A DNA stretch of 64,000 nt from Planctomycetia bacterium (lineage in GTDB: Bacteria > Planctomycetota > Planctomycetia > Gemmatales > Gemmataceae), in assembly GCA_005808665.1 (NCBI GenBank), contig SYLG01000096.1, positions 1 through 64,000 on the forward strand, read 5' to 3'. The translations under genes and the position numbers were made by a program. This document shows, piece after piece, positions 37,555 through 46,012 of the stretch. Each line of letters begins with the position of its first letter. Within the stretch, counting starts at the first letter, position 1. The notes below the pieces were generated by a model. That model did not search any database, was not told the DNA's origin, and saw nothing but the letters and a program-made list of their open reading frames with translations.

Positions 37555-38442
37555 TCAAGCCGCTTTACGCATCGGCTTGGTTTGACCCTTGAGGAGCTCA
37601 ATCAATCTTTCAAAATCGTCCCCATTTTGAAAATCAAGGCACAAGGTGCCTGCCTCGGCACCCCTTAGCTTGATCTCCACCTTGACCGAAAGGGCCCCAC
37701 GAAGTTCCTCCTCGAGGGACCTTAAATGAGCCGTTTTATCGGTTTTGGGCAGGGCCAAGGGTTTTTGCCCTGGGGAAACCTCGGCAGAAACTTTGCTACG
37801 AACCTGTTCCTCAAGGGCATGGACGGAAAGCCCCCGTGCGATGGTTTCATTGCACAACAAAAGCTGCCTGGTTGGTTCAACCCCTTTCAGGGCTTTGGCA
37901 TGGCCCGTGGTGATCTGCCCGGTTTGCAAAGCAGCCCGAATTTCCTGGGGCAAATCCATCAAGGCCACCAGGTTGGTGACCGTCGAACGAGCCAACCCGA
38001 GCCGTTTTGCCAACAGTTCATGGGTCAGGCCGAACCGTTTGAGATGGTCCTGGAACCCTTGGGCCTTCTCAATGGGATTGAGGTCTGCCCGATGGATGTT
38101 TTCCGCAAGAGCCGCCTCAAGCACCTGTTGGTCGTTCATTTCCACGATTCGAATGGGAATTTCACCCAATCCGACCGCCAAGGCAGCCCGATAGCGCCGT
38201 TCTCCGGCGATGATCTGGTATTTGCCATTTGCCTCCCGAACCACAATCGGTTGGAGAACCCCCTGTTCGCAAATACTGGATGCAAGCGATGCCAACTCGT
38301 CCTCATCGAAATGGCGACGGGGTTGCAACGGGTTTACCACAATGGAAGCTAGGGAAGCCGTGGCAAAGGAGTGGGAGGTGGCATCGTCAGCCCCCGGTAG
38401 TAATGCATCCAAACCCCTACCCAGTCTCATTTTGCGTTCCAT
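37555..38442 (-). CDS. parB: ParB/Spo0J chromosome-partitioning protein
   Basis: About 295 residues from ATG at 38442 (AAAGG eight bases upstream); ATG at 38430 is possible. The N-terminus MRLGRGLDALLPG is characteristic of ParB. The CTP-binding motif GERRYRAALA and the ENIHRADLNPIEKA segment are intact, the DNA-binding helix-turn-helix lies at LAKRLGLARSTVTNLVALMD, and a C-terminal dimer domain follows. ParB binds parS sites and spreads along DNA as a CTP switch to organise origins. parA is not adjacent within this window; the gene instead faces glgB across a repeat-rich spacer. Confidence 0.92.
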   Translation of the reverse strand: MERKMRLGRGLDALLPGADDATSHSFATASLASIVVNPLQPRRHFDEDELASLASSICEQGVLQPIVVREANGKYQIIAGERRYRAALAVGLGEIPIRIVEMNDQQVLEAALAENIHRADLNPIEKAQGFQDHLKRFGLTHELLAKRLGLARSTVTNLVALMDLPQEIRAALQTGQITTGHAKALKGVEPTRQLLLCNETIARGLSVHALEEQVRSKVSAEVSPGQKPLALPKTDKTAHLRSLEEELRGALSVKVEIKLRGAEAGTLCLDFQNGDDFERLIELLKGQTKPMRKAA

Positions 38443-38514
38443 GATCAATACCTTTGTGTCCAAAGCCCAATGCAAAGTTTGTGAATATTTTGGGGCTTGT
38501 ACCCATTGTGAGGT

Positions 38515-38558
38515 TCCCTTGCAAGGGATTTATTCCCCGGAATCCCTTATCCAGGGAT
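38515..38558. promoter_or_regulatory. Paired inverted repeats between parB and glgB
   Basis: A perfect 14-bp palindrome TCCCTTGCAAGGGA (38515-38528) is followed 13 bases later by ATCCCT-TATCC-AGGGAT (38542-38558). Both share the half-site TCCCT/AGGGA, suggesting an operator for a dimeric regulator in the space shared by parB and glgB. It does not resemble the usual parS consensus TGTTTCACGTGAAACA. Confidence 0.45.
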
Positions 38559-38627
38559 AGCAATCGCCCACTTTTGGGTAGGATGACTACTCACAAAACC
38601 CTCCCGGCCCTAAAGGAGTATTGGTAG

Positions 38628-40541
38628 GTGCTTGACCCACATCACTCCAGCTGGCTGAGCTCGGATGACATTCATTGGTTCAACGAGGGAAGCCACCACA
38701 GACTTTATCAAAAGCTGGGGGCCCATGCCACGGTTCAGGGAGGCGTTCCAGGGACACGATTTTCGGTTTGGGCGCCCAATGCCCGATCCGTCCATTTAAT
38801 CGGGTCCTTCAACGGTTGGAATCGCGAAAGCAATCCCCTTCATTCCTTTGATGGTTCAGGAATCTGGGCGGTTTTCCTTCCGGGGGTAGGGCCAGGCGAG
38901 ATTTACAAATTCTTTATCGCATCGAAAAACGGCAACTATTCCGTTGAGAAGGCGGATCCTTTTGCTTTTGCCACCGAGGACCCCCCCCGGACCGCCTCGG
39001 TGATTGCCAAATTGGATTATGAATGGCACGATCAGGGTTGGATGAGTCATCGATCCGAATCACAAAAACCGGATCGGCCCCTTTCGATTTATGAGGTCCA
39101 CCTTGGCTCGTGGATGCGTTCCCCAAATGATCCGCAGCGTCCCCTTGGTTATCGGGAAATTGCCCCCCTTTTGGTGCATCATGTTCAACGGCTTGGCTTC
39201 ACCCATGTGGAGGTATTGCCTCTGACGGAACATCCCTTCTACGGATCCTGGGGATACCAAACCACCGGTTATTTCGCCCCAACCCGCCGGATGGGCTCCC
39301 CAGAGGACCTCATGTACCTCATTGATCAGCTCCATCAGGCGGGCATTGGGGTCATTCTGGATTGGGTTCCCAGCCATTTTCCCTCGGATGAGCATAGCCT
39401 TGCCTATTTCGATGGAAGCCACCTATTCGAACACTCGGATCCCAGACAGGGATTCCACCGCGATTGGAATTCGATCATTTTCAATTATGGCCGTCACGAG
39501 GTTCGCTCCTTTTTGGTGTCAAGTGCCGCATTTTGGATCGACAAATACCACATTGACGGGATTCGGGTGGATGCTGTGGCCTCCATGCTGTACCTCGATT
39601 ATTCCCGAGGTCCCGGGGATTGGATTCCAAACGAACATGGGGGACGCGAAAACCTCGAAGCCATCCGGTTTCTAAGGCAATTGAATGGCGCCATCCACAA
39701 TGCGTTTCCCGGGGTGATCACCATCGCCGAAGAATCAACGGCGTGGCCCGGGGTGACCCGGCCGGTCGAGGCGGGAGGTCTTGGCTTTGATTACAAGTGG
39801 GACATGGGTTGGATGCACGATACCCTCAAGCATTTTCCCAGGGATCCCATCCATCGCCGCTTTCATCAGGGCGAACTCACCTTTCGAAGCATTTATGCCT
39901 TTCATGAAAACTTTGTATTGCCCTTGTCCCATGATGAGGTTGTTCATCTTAAACGATCCCTTTTGGGTAAAATGTGGGGTGATGAATGGCAACGCTTTGC
40001 CTGCCTTAGGAGCCTGATCGCCTACCAATTTACAACCCCTGGAAAAAAACTCCTCTTTATGGGTTGCGAATGGGGCCAACAAGGCGAGTGGAATCACGAC
40101 CAAAGCCTGGACTGGCACCAGCTCCAATGGGATCGCCCCCGGGGTATGCTCGAATGGACCTCGGACCTGGCAAGGCTTTACCGCAATGCCGAAGCTCTTC
40201 ATTGGGGCGATTGTACCCCGGCCGGTTTTGAATGGGTCACCTGTGATGACGCCACCAATGGCGTCCTTGCCTGGGTTCGGTGGAACCACGATCACAAACA
40301 GGCCATGGTATGCGTTATGGGTACCACGCCTGTGGCCCGCCTGAATTACCGGATGGGCTTTCCCTGGCCCGGGAATTGGACAGAAGTTTTAAACAGCGAT
40401 GCTGCCCATTATGGTGGGTCCAACATTGGGAACCGGGGGGCCATCACCAGCCATCCTGGCAAACATGGAATCTGGGCCGCCCATGGAGAGGTCGCCATCC
40501 CTCCGCTTGGATTTGTAATGTTTGAAGGTCGATTGGATTAA
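38628..40541 (+). CDS. glgB: 1,4-alpha-glucan branching enzyme
   Basis: 637 residues from a GTG start with AAGGAG eight bases upstream. The N-terminal carbohydrate-binding module 48 (TRFSVWAPNARSVHLIGSFNGW) is followed by the GH13 barrel: the catalytic nucleophile in DGIRVDAVASMLY, the acid/base region ITIAEESTAWPGVT, and LSHDEVVHLKRSLLGKM. These are the hallmark blocks of GlgB, which makes alpha-1,6 branches in glycogen. Its length is at the short end for GlgB because the first N-terminal module of longer forms is missing. No other glycogen gene is next to it. Confidence 0.95.
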   Translation: MLDPHHSSWLSSDDIHWFNEGSHHRLYQKLGAHATVQGGVPGTRFSVWAPNARSVHLIGSFNGWNRESNPLHSFDGSGIWAVFLPGVGPGEIYKFFIASKNGNYSVEKADPFAFATEDPPRTASVIAKLDYEWHDQGWMSHRSESQKPDRPLSIYEVHLGSWMRSPNDPQRPLGYREIAPLLVHHVQRLGFTHVEVLPLTEHPFYGSWGYQTTGYFAPTRRMGSPEDLMYLIDQLHQAGIGVILDWVPSHFPSDEHSLAYFDGSHLFEHSDPRQGFHRDWNSIIFNYGRHEVRSFLVSSAAFWIDKYHIDGIRVDAVASMLYLDYSRGPGDWIPNEHGGRENLEAIRFLRQLNGAIHNAFPGVITIAEESTAWPGVTRPVEAGGLGFDYKWDMGWMHDTLKHFPRDPIHRRFHQGELTFRSIYAFHENFVLPLSHDEVVHLKRSLLGKMWGDEWQRFACLRSLIAYQFTTPGKKLLFMGCEWGQQGEWNHDQSLDWHQLQWDRPRGMLEWTSDLARLYRNAEALHWGDCTPAGFEWVTCDDATNGVLAWVRWNHDHKQAMVCVMGTTPVARLNYRMGFPWPGNWTEVLNSDAAHYGGSNIGNRGAITSHPGKHGIWAAHGEVAIPPLGFVMFEGRLD

Positions 40542-40637
40542 TTCCCCCAAAAAACAGGAAGTTATCCTTATTTGGTGCGAGCTCTGGAAAATGCAGGAAA
40601 CCGGTTTTCAATAGTAATGCCTTAGTCTGGGTTGATT

Positions 40638-42029
40638 ATGGTGTGGGCTTTGCGAAGTAGGCTTTTTCAATGGGGCCAATGGTCAATCGGGTTATCCCTG
40701 GTTATTGGACTGGCTTTGTTTCTAACCAAAAAACCCAATCGACCGGCTTTCGAAATCAATGCTTCGGTAGCCCTTGAGGAAGCCATTTCGGTCAAAGGAA
40801 CCGGAGACAATTGGCCCGCTTTTCGTGGTTCCCATGGAAACGGTGTTTCTGAATCGAAGCAAACCCCAACCCAATGGTCTTCCAGGGAAGGAATGTTGTG
40901 GGCCACCCCGCTTCCCGGTCCCGGATCTTCGAGCCCCATTGTCCATGGTGAAAAAGTCTTCGTGACCTGCTATTCAGGCTATGGCGACGGATCAGGGGGA
41001 AAGGTCGAAAACCTAAAAAGGCACCTGATCTGCCTTGACCGTCGGTCGGGAATGATCCTTTGGAAAGCCACGATTCATTCCCTTGCGGATGAGGATCCGT
41101 TCCGGGGCTATATCACCGAACATGGCTACGCAAGTTCCACCCCGGTTACGGATGGAAAAACGATTTTTTGCTTTTTTGGCAAATCGGGAGTTCATGCTTT
41201 CGATATGACAGGCAACCCCCTTTGGAATACGGGGGTTGGCACCAGTTCAGGAAATCGACTTTGGGGTTCGGCTGCCAGTCCTATCCTTTATGGCGATTTG
41301 GTGATTATTAATGCCTCTGAGGAGAGTCGTTCCATTCAGGCATTGGACAAAAGGACGGGAAAAGTTGTTTGGAAAGCCGAGGGTGGCGTTCTGGAATCGT
41401 CGTATGGAACCCCCGTGATTCAAGAGGTTCGAGGCAAGAAACCAGAATTGATTCTGTCAGTTCCCGGGGAGATTTGGGGGTTAAATCCCCATACGGGAGG
41501 GTTGAAATGGTTTGCCAAAACAAAACTTACAAACAATGTTGCTCCAAGCGTTTGCCTGGCGGATGACTTGGTCATTTCCTTGGGAGGTTATCCAACCAGG
41601 GCCGTTGCGGTGAAAACCGGTGGTTCAGGGGAGGTGACTTCCACCAACATAGCCTGGACGGGAAATCGGTCATCCTACATTTCCTCAGGGGTGGTTAAGG
41701 GAAAGAACCTCTACTGGGTCAATGAACGCGGGTTGGCGACCTGTGCCGAGGTCGCCACAGGCAACATTTTATTTCAGGAACGCATTGGTCCTGGAAATGG
41801 GGAAGGCGCCTTTCCTGTGTATGGAAGCACCGTTCTTGGTGGGGATTATCTTTATACTGTTACCCGAAGAAGTGGGGTATTTGTTTGGAAGGCAACAGAG
41901 GTCTTTGCCAAAGTGGGTTTCAACAGGATTGACGGAGATGATACGGATTTTAACCCAAGTCTTGCCATTAGCAAAAACGATCTTTTTATTCGCTCCAACA
42001 AGGGGATTTATTGCATTGGTGGAAAGTGA
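40638..42029 (+). CDS. PQQ-type beta-propeller exported protein
   Basis: About 463 residues from ATG at 40638, with a single N-terminal hydrophobic helix (WSIGLSLVIGLALFL) that acts as an anchor or uncleaved signal. The rest is a quinoprotein-like propeller: repeated tryptophan-docking segments such as NWPAFRGSHGNG, HLICLDRRSGMILWKATIH and GKVVWKAEGG. Planctomycetes have many such proteins with the PxFRG opening and without the active-site residues of real PQQ alcohol dehydrogenases, so I would not call it an enzyme. Position after glgB appears incidental. Confidence 0.85.
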   Translation: MVWALRSRLFQWGQWSIGLSLVIGLALFLTKKPNRPAFEINASVALEEAISVKGTGDNWPAFRGSHGNGVSESKQTPTQWSSREGMLWATPLPGPGSSSPIVHGEKVFVTCYSGYGDGSGGKVENLKRHLICLDRRSGMILWKATIHSLADEDPFRGYITEHGYASSTPVTDGKTIFCFFGKSGVHAFDMTGNPLWNTGVGTSSGNRLWGSAASPILYGDLVIINASEESRSIQALDKRTGKVVWKAEGGVLESSYGTPVIQEVRGKKPELILSVPGEIWGLNPHTGGLKWFAKTKLTNNVAPSVCLADDLVISLGGYPTRAVAVKTGGSGEVTSTNIAWTGNRSSYISSGVVKGKNLYWVNERGLATCAEVATGNILFQERIGPGNGEGAFPVYGSTVLGGDYLYTVTRRSGVFVWKATEVFAKVGFNRIDGDDTDFNPSLAISKNDLFIRSNKGIYCIGGK

Positions 42030-42157
42030 AAAATTATCTGGGAATGTGGCCTGGCCCACGAAAAGTAGAAAAAGGGTTAAGATGCAAATGGGTTGAAGGA
42101 CATTGAGAAAAGGTGAGAAAGTCATGAACAAGGCAGGGCGAATTTAACCAGGCGGAT

Positions 42158-42874
42158 TCAAGACAGGGGTTCTTTGCAATCCAGATTTTGGATAACCTCC
42201 TGCCAGAAATCGTTGTAGGGGACTCCAAACCTGGACTTATCCAATTGCGAAATAAGGGCATTGGTGGTTGGGGAAATAATTAATTTCTGGGCCGAGTGTC
42301 CCATTTTCCCCAGCCATGTTTCCCAAACGGGCCAGGGTGCATCCCTAGGCGGCTGGGTTGCCCGAGCCTGGTTTCTCCATTTTTTTAACCGGTTTTTTGG
42401 CCTTTTCCGAATCCACCATAGACCACAACCCACAAGCAGGATGAGCCCAAGGACAAGGCTAGCTGCCCAGGGAAAGGAACCCCCCACGGGTAAGATAGGG
42501 GGATCTAAAGTAGTTGATGGTAATTGGAGCCCGTGGTCCAAGCGAAGGGTTAATGGCCCGGTGGGAGTATCCCATTGGGTTTCCACCTGAGGACCTGGAC
42601 CAAAAGGGGGAAGATCTCCCGAATACTCCATCTCAAAAGAAGCATTTTCCTGGGTCATCGGTTGCATAGGAAACACCAACGACTTGTCACCAAGGGTTGC
42701 TTTTTTCAGGATCCATTCGTACGGAGTATTTATTCGTACATGGACCAACCAAGGCGACCCAGAGGCGGTTCGGCTGGGTTGAAGGACAATTTGGTAGTGG
42801 ATTGGACCTTGGTTTCCCGAATGGGTCCAGGTTGGAAAATCCAGGTTTTGGACCTTGACTGGGCTTTGGTTCAT
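42158..42874 (-). CDS. BatD/DUF4381-like membrane protein next to DUF58
   Basis: About 238 residues from an ATG at 42874 whose ATGA overlaps the DUF58 stop. There is an Ig-like extracytoplasmic part, one central membrane helix (FPWAASLVLGLILLVGCGLWW) followed by basic residues, and a helical tail. This layout and the position after a DUF58 gene fit the BatD/DUF4381 proteins of MoxR-VWA (Bat) gene clusters, which are linked to envelope maturation and stress. No signal peptide is obvious before the first domain, and I see no close match to a family. Confidence 0.55.
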   Translation of the reverse strand: MNQSPVKVQNLDFPTWTHSGNQGPIHYQIVLQPSRTASGSPWLVHVRINTPYEWILKKATLGDKSLVFPMQPMTQENASFEMEYSGDLPPFGPGPQVETQWDTPTGPLTLRLDHGLQLPSTTLDPPILPVGGSFPWAASLVLGLILLVGCGLWWIRKRPKNRLKKWRNQARATQPPRDAPWPVWETWLGKMGHSAQKLIISPTTNALISQLDKSRFGVPYNDFWQEVIQNLDCKEPLS

Positions 42875-43716
42875 TGCCGGTTCGGGCCCCCAAACCATGG
42901 TTGAAACGCCTGCTGCCAAGGCGTGTCGGTGCGATGCCTAATGGTTTTTAAGCTCCTTTGGCTTAAGCGATTCCACGCTTTCTCCCGACTGTTCCAGATC
43001 CTGGTATGGGCCTCACGAAATTGGGGATTCGACCAATCCTCCCTGAAAACAGACCCATTTGGGTTCATCAAACGAACGCTTCCCCTTTGGGGAGGGTTCT
43101 CCTCCCAAGGGTCAAAGACACCAACCAGGCCAAGGGGAGGGTTTCCTGAAACAAGGCAAGTTTGAATCGGAGTTGATGGACTTACATTGTCCGAAAAAAG
43201 GGCTATCCATCGTGACGGCACGGTATTACCCCTAAGACCTCCCGGAAGCTGGCAAGCTTTCAGGGCAGAGTATAATTTTATCCAATCCGGAAGTCCCCTG
43301 ATGGTAATCATTCGGGAAAGGCCCCTTTCATCGGAACAACGAACCTGGCAACCGGGGCCCTGGACAGCGTAAATACGAGCCAGGCCAAGGCCAAGGGTGG
43401 CAATTCTTTCCCGAATGGTTTGCGTCGTTGAGCCAAAGTCGAGCGAGGTCCTTTGGTCCAACCACAATTGGGGTAGAGCTCCCCAATCCCTGGGGCTTTC
43501 AAGGGCGATCATGGTTCCCATCCGGGCCGATGCACTTGCAGCGATCCTTCGGGAAGAGACCTCCCATGGGGCAAGCCCAAGCACCTCAGGAGCCATTCCT
43601 GCCTCGTTTTCCAACCGACCATGGGAGGGAAGGTTGCCTTGGGGGAAAAGGAGCCTTTGTCTGTCGAAGCATTCAAATTCCCCAGGAGGGGGAAGTTCAA
43701 GCTGCATGGAATCCAT
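42871..43716 (-). CDS. DUF58 domain protein
   Basis: 281 residues. The central part carries the DUF58 signature: LAPWEVSSRRIAASASARMG, where the arginine/alanine/ser-ala-arg motif is diagnostic, then a VWA-like sheet (ALPQLWLDQRTSLDFGS). The C-terminal VFDPWEENPP block is also typical. DUF58 proteins normally work with a MoxR AAA ATPase, which is not adjacent here. AGGA lies upstream of the start. It is translationally coupled to the membrane protein that follows it. Role unknown. Confidence 0.72.
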   Translation of the reverse strand: MDSMQLELPPPGEFECFDRQRLLFPQGNLPSHGRLENEAGMAPEVLGLAPWEVSSRRIAASASARMGTMIALESPRDWGALPQLWLDQRTSLDFGSTTQTIRERIATLGLGLARIYAVQGPGCQVRCSDERGLSRMITIRGLPDWIKLYSALKACQLPGGLRGNTVPSRWIALFSDNVSPSTPIQTCLVSGNPPLGLVGVFDPWEENPPQRGSVRLMNPNGSVFREDWSNPQFREAHTRIWNSREKAWNRLSQRSLKTIRHRTDTPWQQAFQPWFGGPNRQ

Positions 43717-43878
43717 GGGGATGTCCTACAGAGTAGGCCAAGGGTTCGGCCATGGGTTAAATCAACTTGTCGGGAATGGAAAGGAGAAAAGTGATCTGGG
43801 GCCAAAGGGAGTGAATGGGCAAATGGACCCGAGTTCCTAAACCAAAAGGGATTCCGAAACCTGATTGGAACTTTGGTC

Positions 43879-44820
43879 ATGAAAAAAACGGCTTGGAGTG
43901 TCCTTGTTTGTTTGGTAGCTGTTTGTGGGCAAAATCTGTCCGCACAGTCACCGAATTATTCCCGCCAGGAAGACATCATCTATGGGCGCAAACATGGGAC
44001 CGCCCTGACCCTGGACAAGTTTACTCCCACGGGGAAATCCAACGGGAGGGCGGCCATCCTCGTCGTTTCGGGGGGGTGGTTTTCTTCGCATGCCGCAGTC
44101 AACGGGTTCTTTCCTGTGGCGGATATTCTGTGCAAACGGGGCTACACATGCCTTGCGGTAGTCCATGGCAGCCAACCCAGATTTACCATACCCGAGGCGA
44201 TCGAGGACCTTCATTTGGCCACCCGGTTTATTCGCTCCAAAGCCAGGGAATGGAAGATAGATCCGGACAAATTGGCAATCACGGGTGGGTCGGCCGGTGG
44301 GCACCTTTCCCTCATGATGGGAATGGAACACAAATTGGGTGACCCGAAAAATGCGGATCCAGTATTGAGGCAACCAAGTGGGGTCCAGGCCGTTGGCTGT
44401 TTTTTCCCGCCTACTGACTTTCTGGAATGGGGAAAGCCGGGAGTAAAGCAAATTGGCCGGGGAAAGTCGGCCATTCCAGGGATTACTGCCCCGTTTCGGT
44501 TTGTGGAATTCAAGAACGGTGTGAAAGAGTTTCACGATGTTACCGACGAAAAAGCACTGGAAAAGATCGCCAAGGAAATTTCTCCCATCCACATCATTAA
44601 CAAAAACTCGGCACCATCCCTTTTGATCCATGGCGATGCGGACGCCCTTGTTCCCATTGAACAGGCTCAAAGATTTGTGGATGCATTGAAAAAAGAGGGG
44701 ATTGCTTCCAAGCTTGACCTTCGCAAAGGAGCTGGCCACGGCTGGTTGAATATGCCCAAGGATGCCACCTTGTTTGCCGATTGGTGGGAAGAGCATTTGG
44801 GCAAACCGGATTTGAAATAA
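43879..44820 (+). CDS. Secreted alpha/beta hydrolase (esterase/lipase-like)
   Basis: About 313 residues from ATG at 43879. Signal peptide MKKTAWSVLVCLVAVCGQN. The fold is that of BD-FAE/hormone-sensitive lipase-type esterases: oxyanion-type VVSGGWFSSHAA, nucleophile elbow ITGGSAGGHLS, acid region LIHGDADALVPIEQA and the late histidine in GAGHGWLN. The aspartate and histidine are in the usual places for a Ser-Asp-His triad. It would hydrolyse small ester substrates outside the cytoplasm, possibly acetylated sugars. Not part of an evident operon; it lies divergent to the DUF58 gene. Confidence 0.82.
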   Translation: MKKTAWSVLVCLVAVCGQNLSAQSPNYSRQEDIIYGRKHGTALTLDKFTPTGKSNGRAAILVVSGGWFSSHAAVNGFFPVADILCKRGYTCLAVVHGSQPRFTIPEAIEDLHLATRFIRSKAREWKIDPDKLAITGGSAGGHLSLMMGMEHKLGDPKNADPVLRQPSGVQAVGCFFPPTDFLEWGKPGVKQIGRGKSAIPGITAPFRFVEFKNGVKEFHDVTDEKALEKIAKEISPIHIINKNSAPSLLIHGDADALVPIEQAQRFVDALKKEGIASKLDLRKGAGHGWLNMPKDATLFADWWEEHLGKPDLK

Positions 44821-44827
44821 GTTGATT

Positions 44828-45925
44828 TCAGTTTGTTAATGATTTTCTTTTTCGCCGGAAGACCGCCCAACCGATGAAGGCAATCAGGACAACTGCCACC
44901 GCCCCAATGCGGAAAAAAAGTAGACCGATTTCCCTGTCTGCCTCGGTCCAGGGTTTTGACGGCTGGGAAAATCCCATTATCTGGGTTGGAACGGGCCTTT
45001 TGGCCAAAGCAAGGTCTGGGCTCGGCTGAAAAAACACTTCGGCCCCCGTGGACCGGATGCGCATGGTATCCTCAAACTCTGTCAAAAAGAGTGGATTTGC
45101 ATGCAATCGGGCAGGTAATTTGAGTTGCCTGAACAGAGCCTCTTCAACCATAGGAGTCAGGCGACCGGCAAAAGGAATCGTTTGGGTCCATCTTGCCCCC
45201 ACCAGGGTTGCATCATGAGGTTCCTGCGAAAGAAAGTAGACCCGAAGAAGTCGGTTTGCGGGTGCACTCAATCCGGCATTTTTGGGTTCACGATACGGGT
45301 AGAATGGTTTGTCGGTTTTGAAACTCATTCGAATGGTTGAGCCATGAAATCCTGAAGTAGTGGGAACCCCGTTGGATTGGGTCGCAATCTTGAAGGCGGT
45401 TAGTACCCATTTGTCTTTCAGGTAAGGAATGAGCCAATCGGTAATTTCCGGGCTTGATGGATAATCGTTTTTCCTGAGCCAATCGGAAAGGGAGGTGGCA
45501 TCCTCCGCCGCAAGGATAGTGGCATCGTAACCACCCACTTTTTTTTGTTCCAGGACCCTAACGGATTCGGGTTTGGGAAACATGCCTCTATCCACACTTT
45601 TATTGGGCGGACCAGGTGGCGGAGCGGGAGGGGGTGGGGTGGTGAAACGATAAAGTTCATGGAACGCTGCGTCGCCGACATCCACCAACTCCGGCTTGGT
45701 GGGAGTAGGAACGAGGAAACCGAGATCCTTCGATTCGGTAACGAATTTGGCCCGGCGGATGAAATGTTCCGTTCCGGTTTCGGCATCCCAAAGGAGAATT
45801 GCGGTTTCCTCGCCTATCCCCACCGGTAATCCGTTTCTGCCAAGCGCCAGGCAGGCATTCAGCGAAAGGACTACCAAAACCGAAAACAGGACGGACGCCA
45901 GTCCCAGGGAAACAAATCGGAACAT
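44828..45925 (-). CDS. DUF2330 membrane-anchored protein
   Basis: 365 residues. Signal peptide or anchor at the start (LGLASVLFSVLVVLSLNACLAL). The body contains the DUF2330 pattern ETAILLWDAETGTEHFIRRA and FLVPTPTKPE, then KVGGYDATILAAEDATSLSDWL. A C-terminal membrane helix (IGAVAVVLIAFIGWAVF) with basic tail anchors it. Function of DUF2330 proteins is unknown; they are exported, extracytoplasmic proteins. It faces the hydrolase convergently and lies 87 bases upstream of the end of rho. Confidence 0.8.
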   Translation of the reverse strand: MFRFVSLGLASVLFSVLVVLSLNACLALGRNGLPVGIGEETAILLWDAETGTEHFIRRAKFVTESKDLGFLVPTPTKPELVDVGDAAFHELYRFTTPPPPAPPPGPPNKSVDRGMFPKPESVRVLEQKKVGGYDATILAAEDATSLSDWLRKNDYPSSPEITDWLIPYLKDKWVLTAFKIATQSNGVPTTSGFHGSTIRMSFKTDKPFYPYREPKNAGLSAPANRLLRVYFLSQEPHDATLVGARWTQTIPFAGRLTPMVEEALFRQLKLPARLHANPLFLTEFEDTMRIRSTGAEVFFQPSPDLALAKRPVPTQIMGFSQPSKPWTEADREIGLLFFRIGAVAVVLIAFIGWAVFRRKRKSLTN

Positions 45926-46012
45926 GGGATTGACTCCAAAAAAGGGGAATTGGCCATATTGAGGCTTTTTCCCATATCGGGTAACCCAATCCTAAACCAG
46001 GGCGTTGGCGAG

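Noticed and set aside
38515-38528. The parB-glgB palindrome as a parS site
   Set aside because: It does not match the widespread parS consensus, so it is listed as a possible operator instead.
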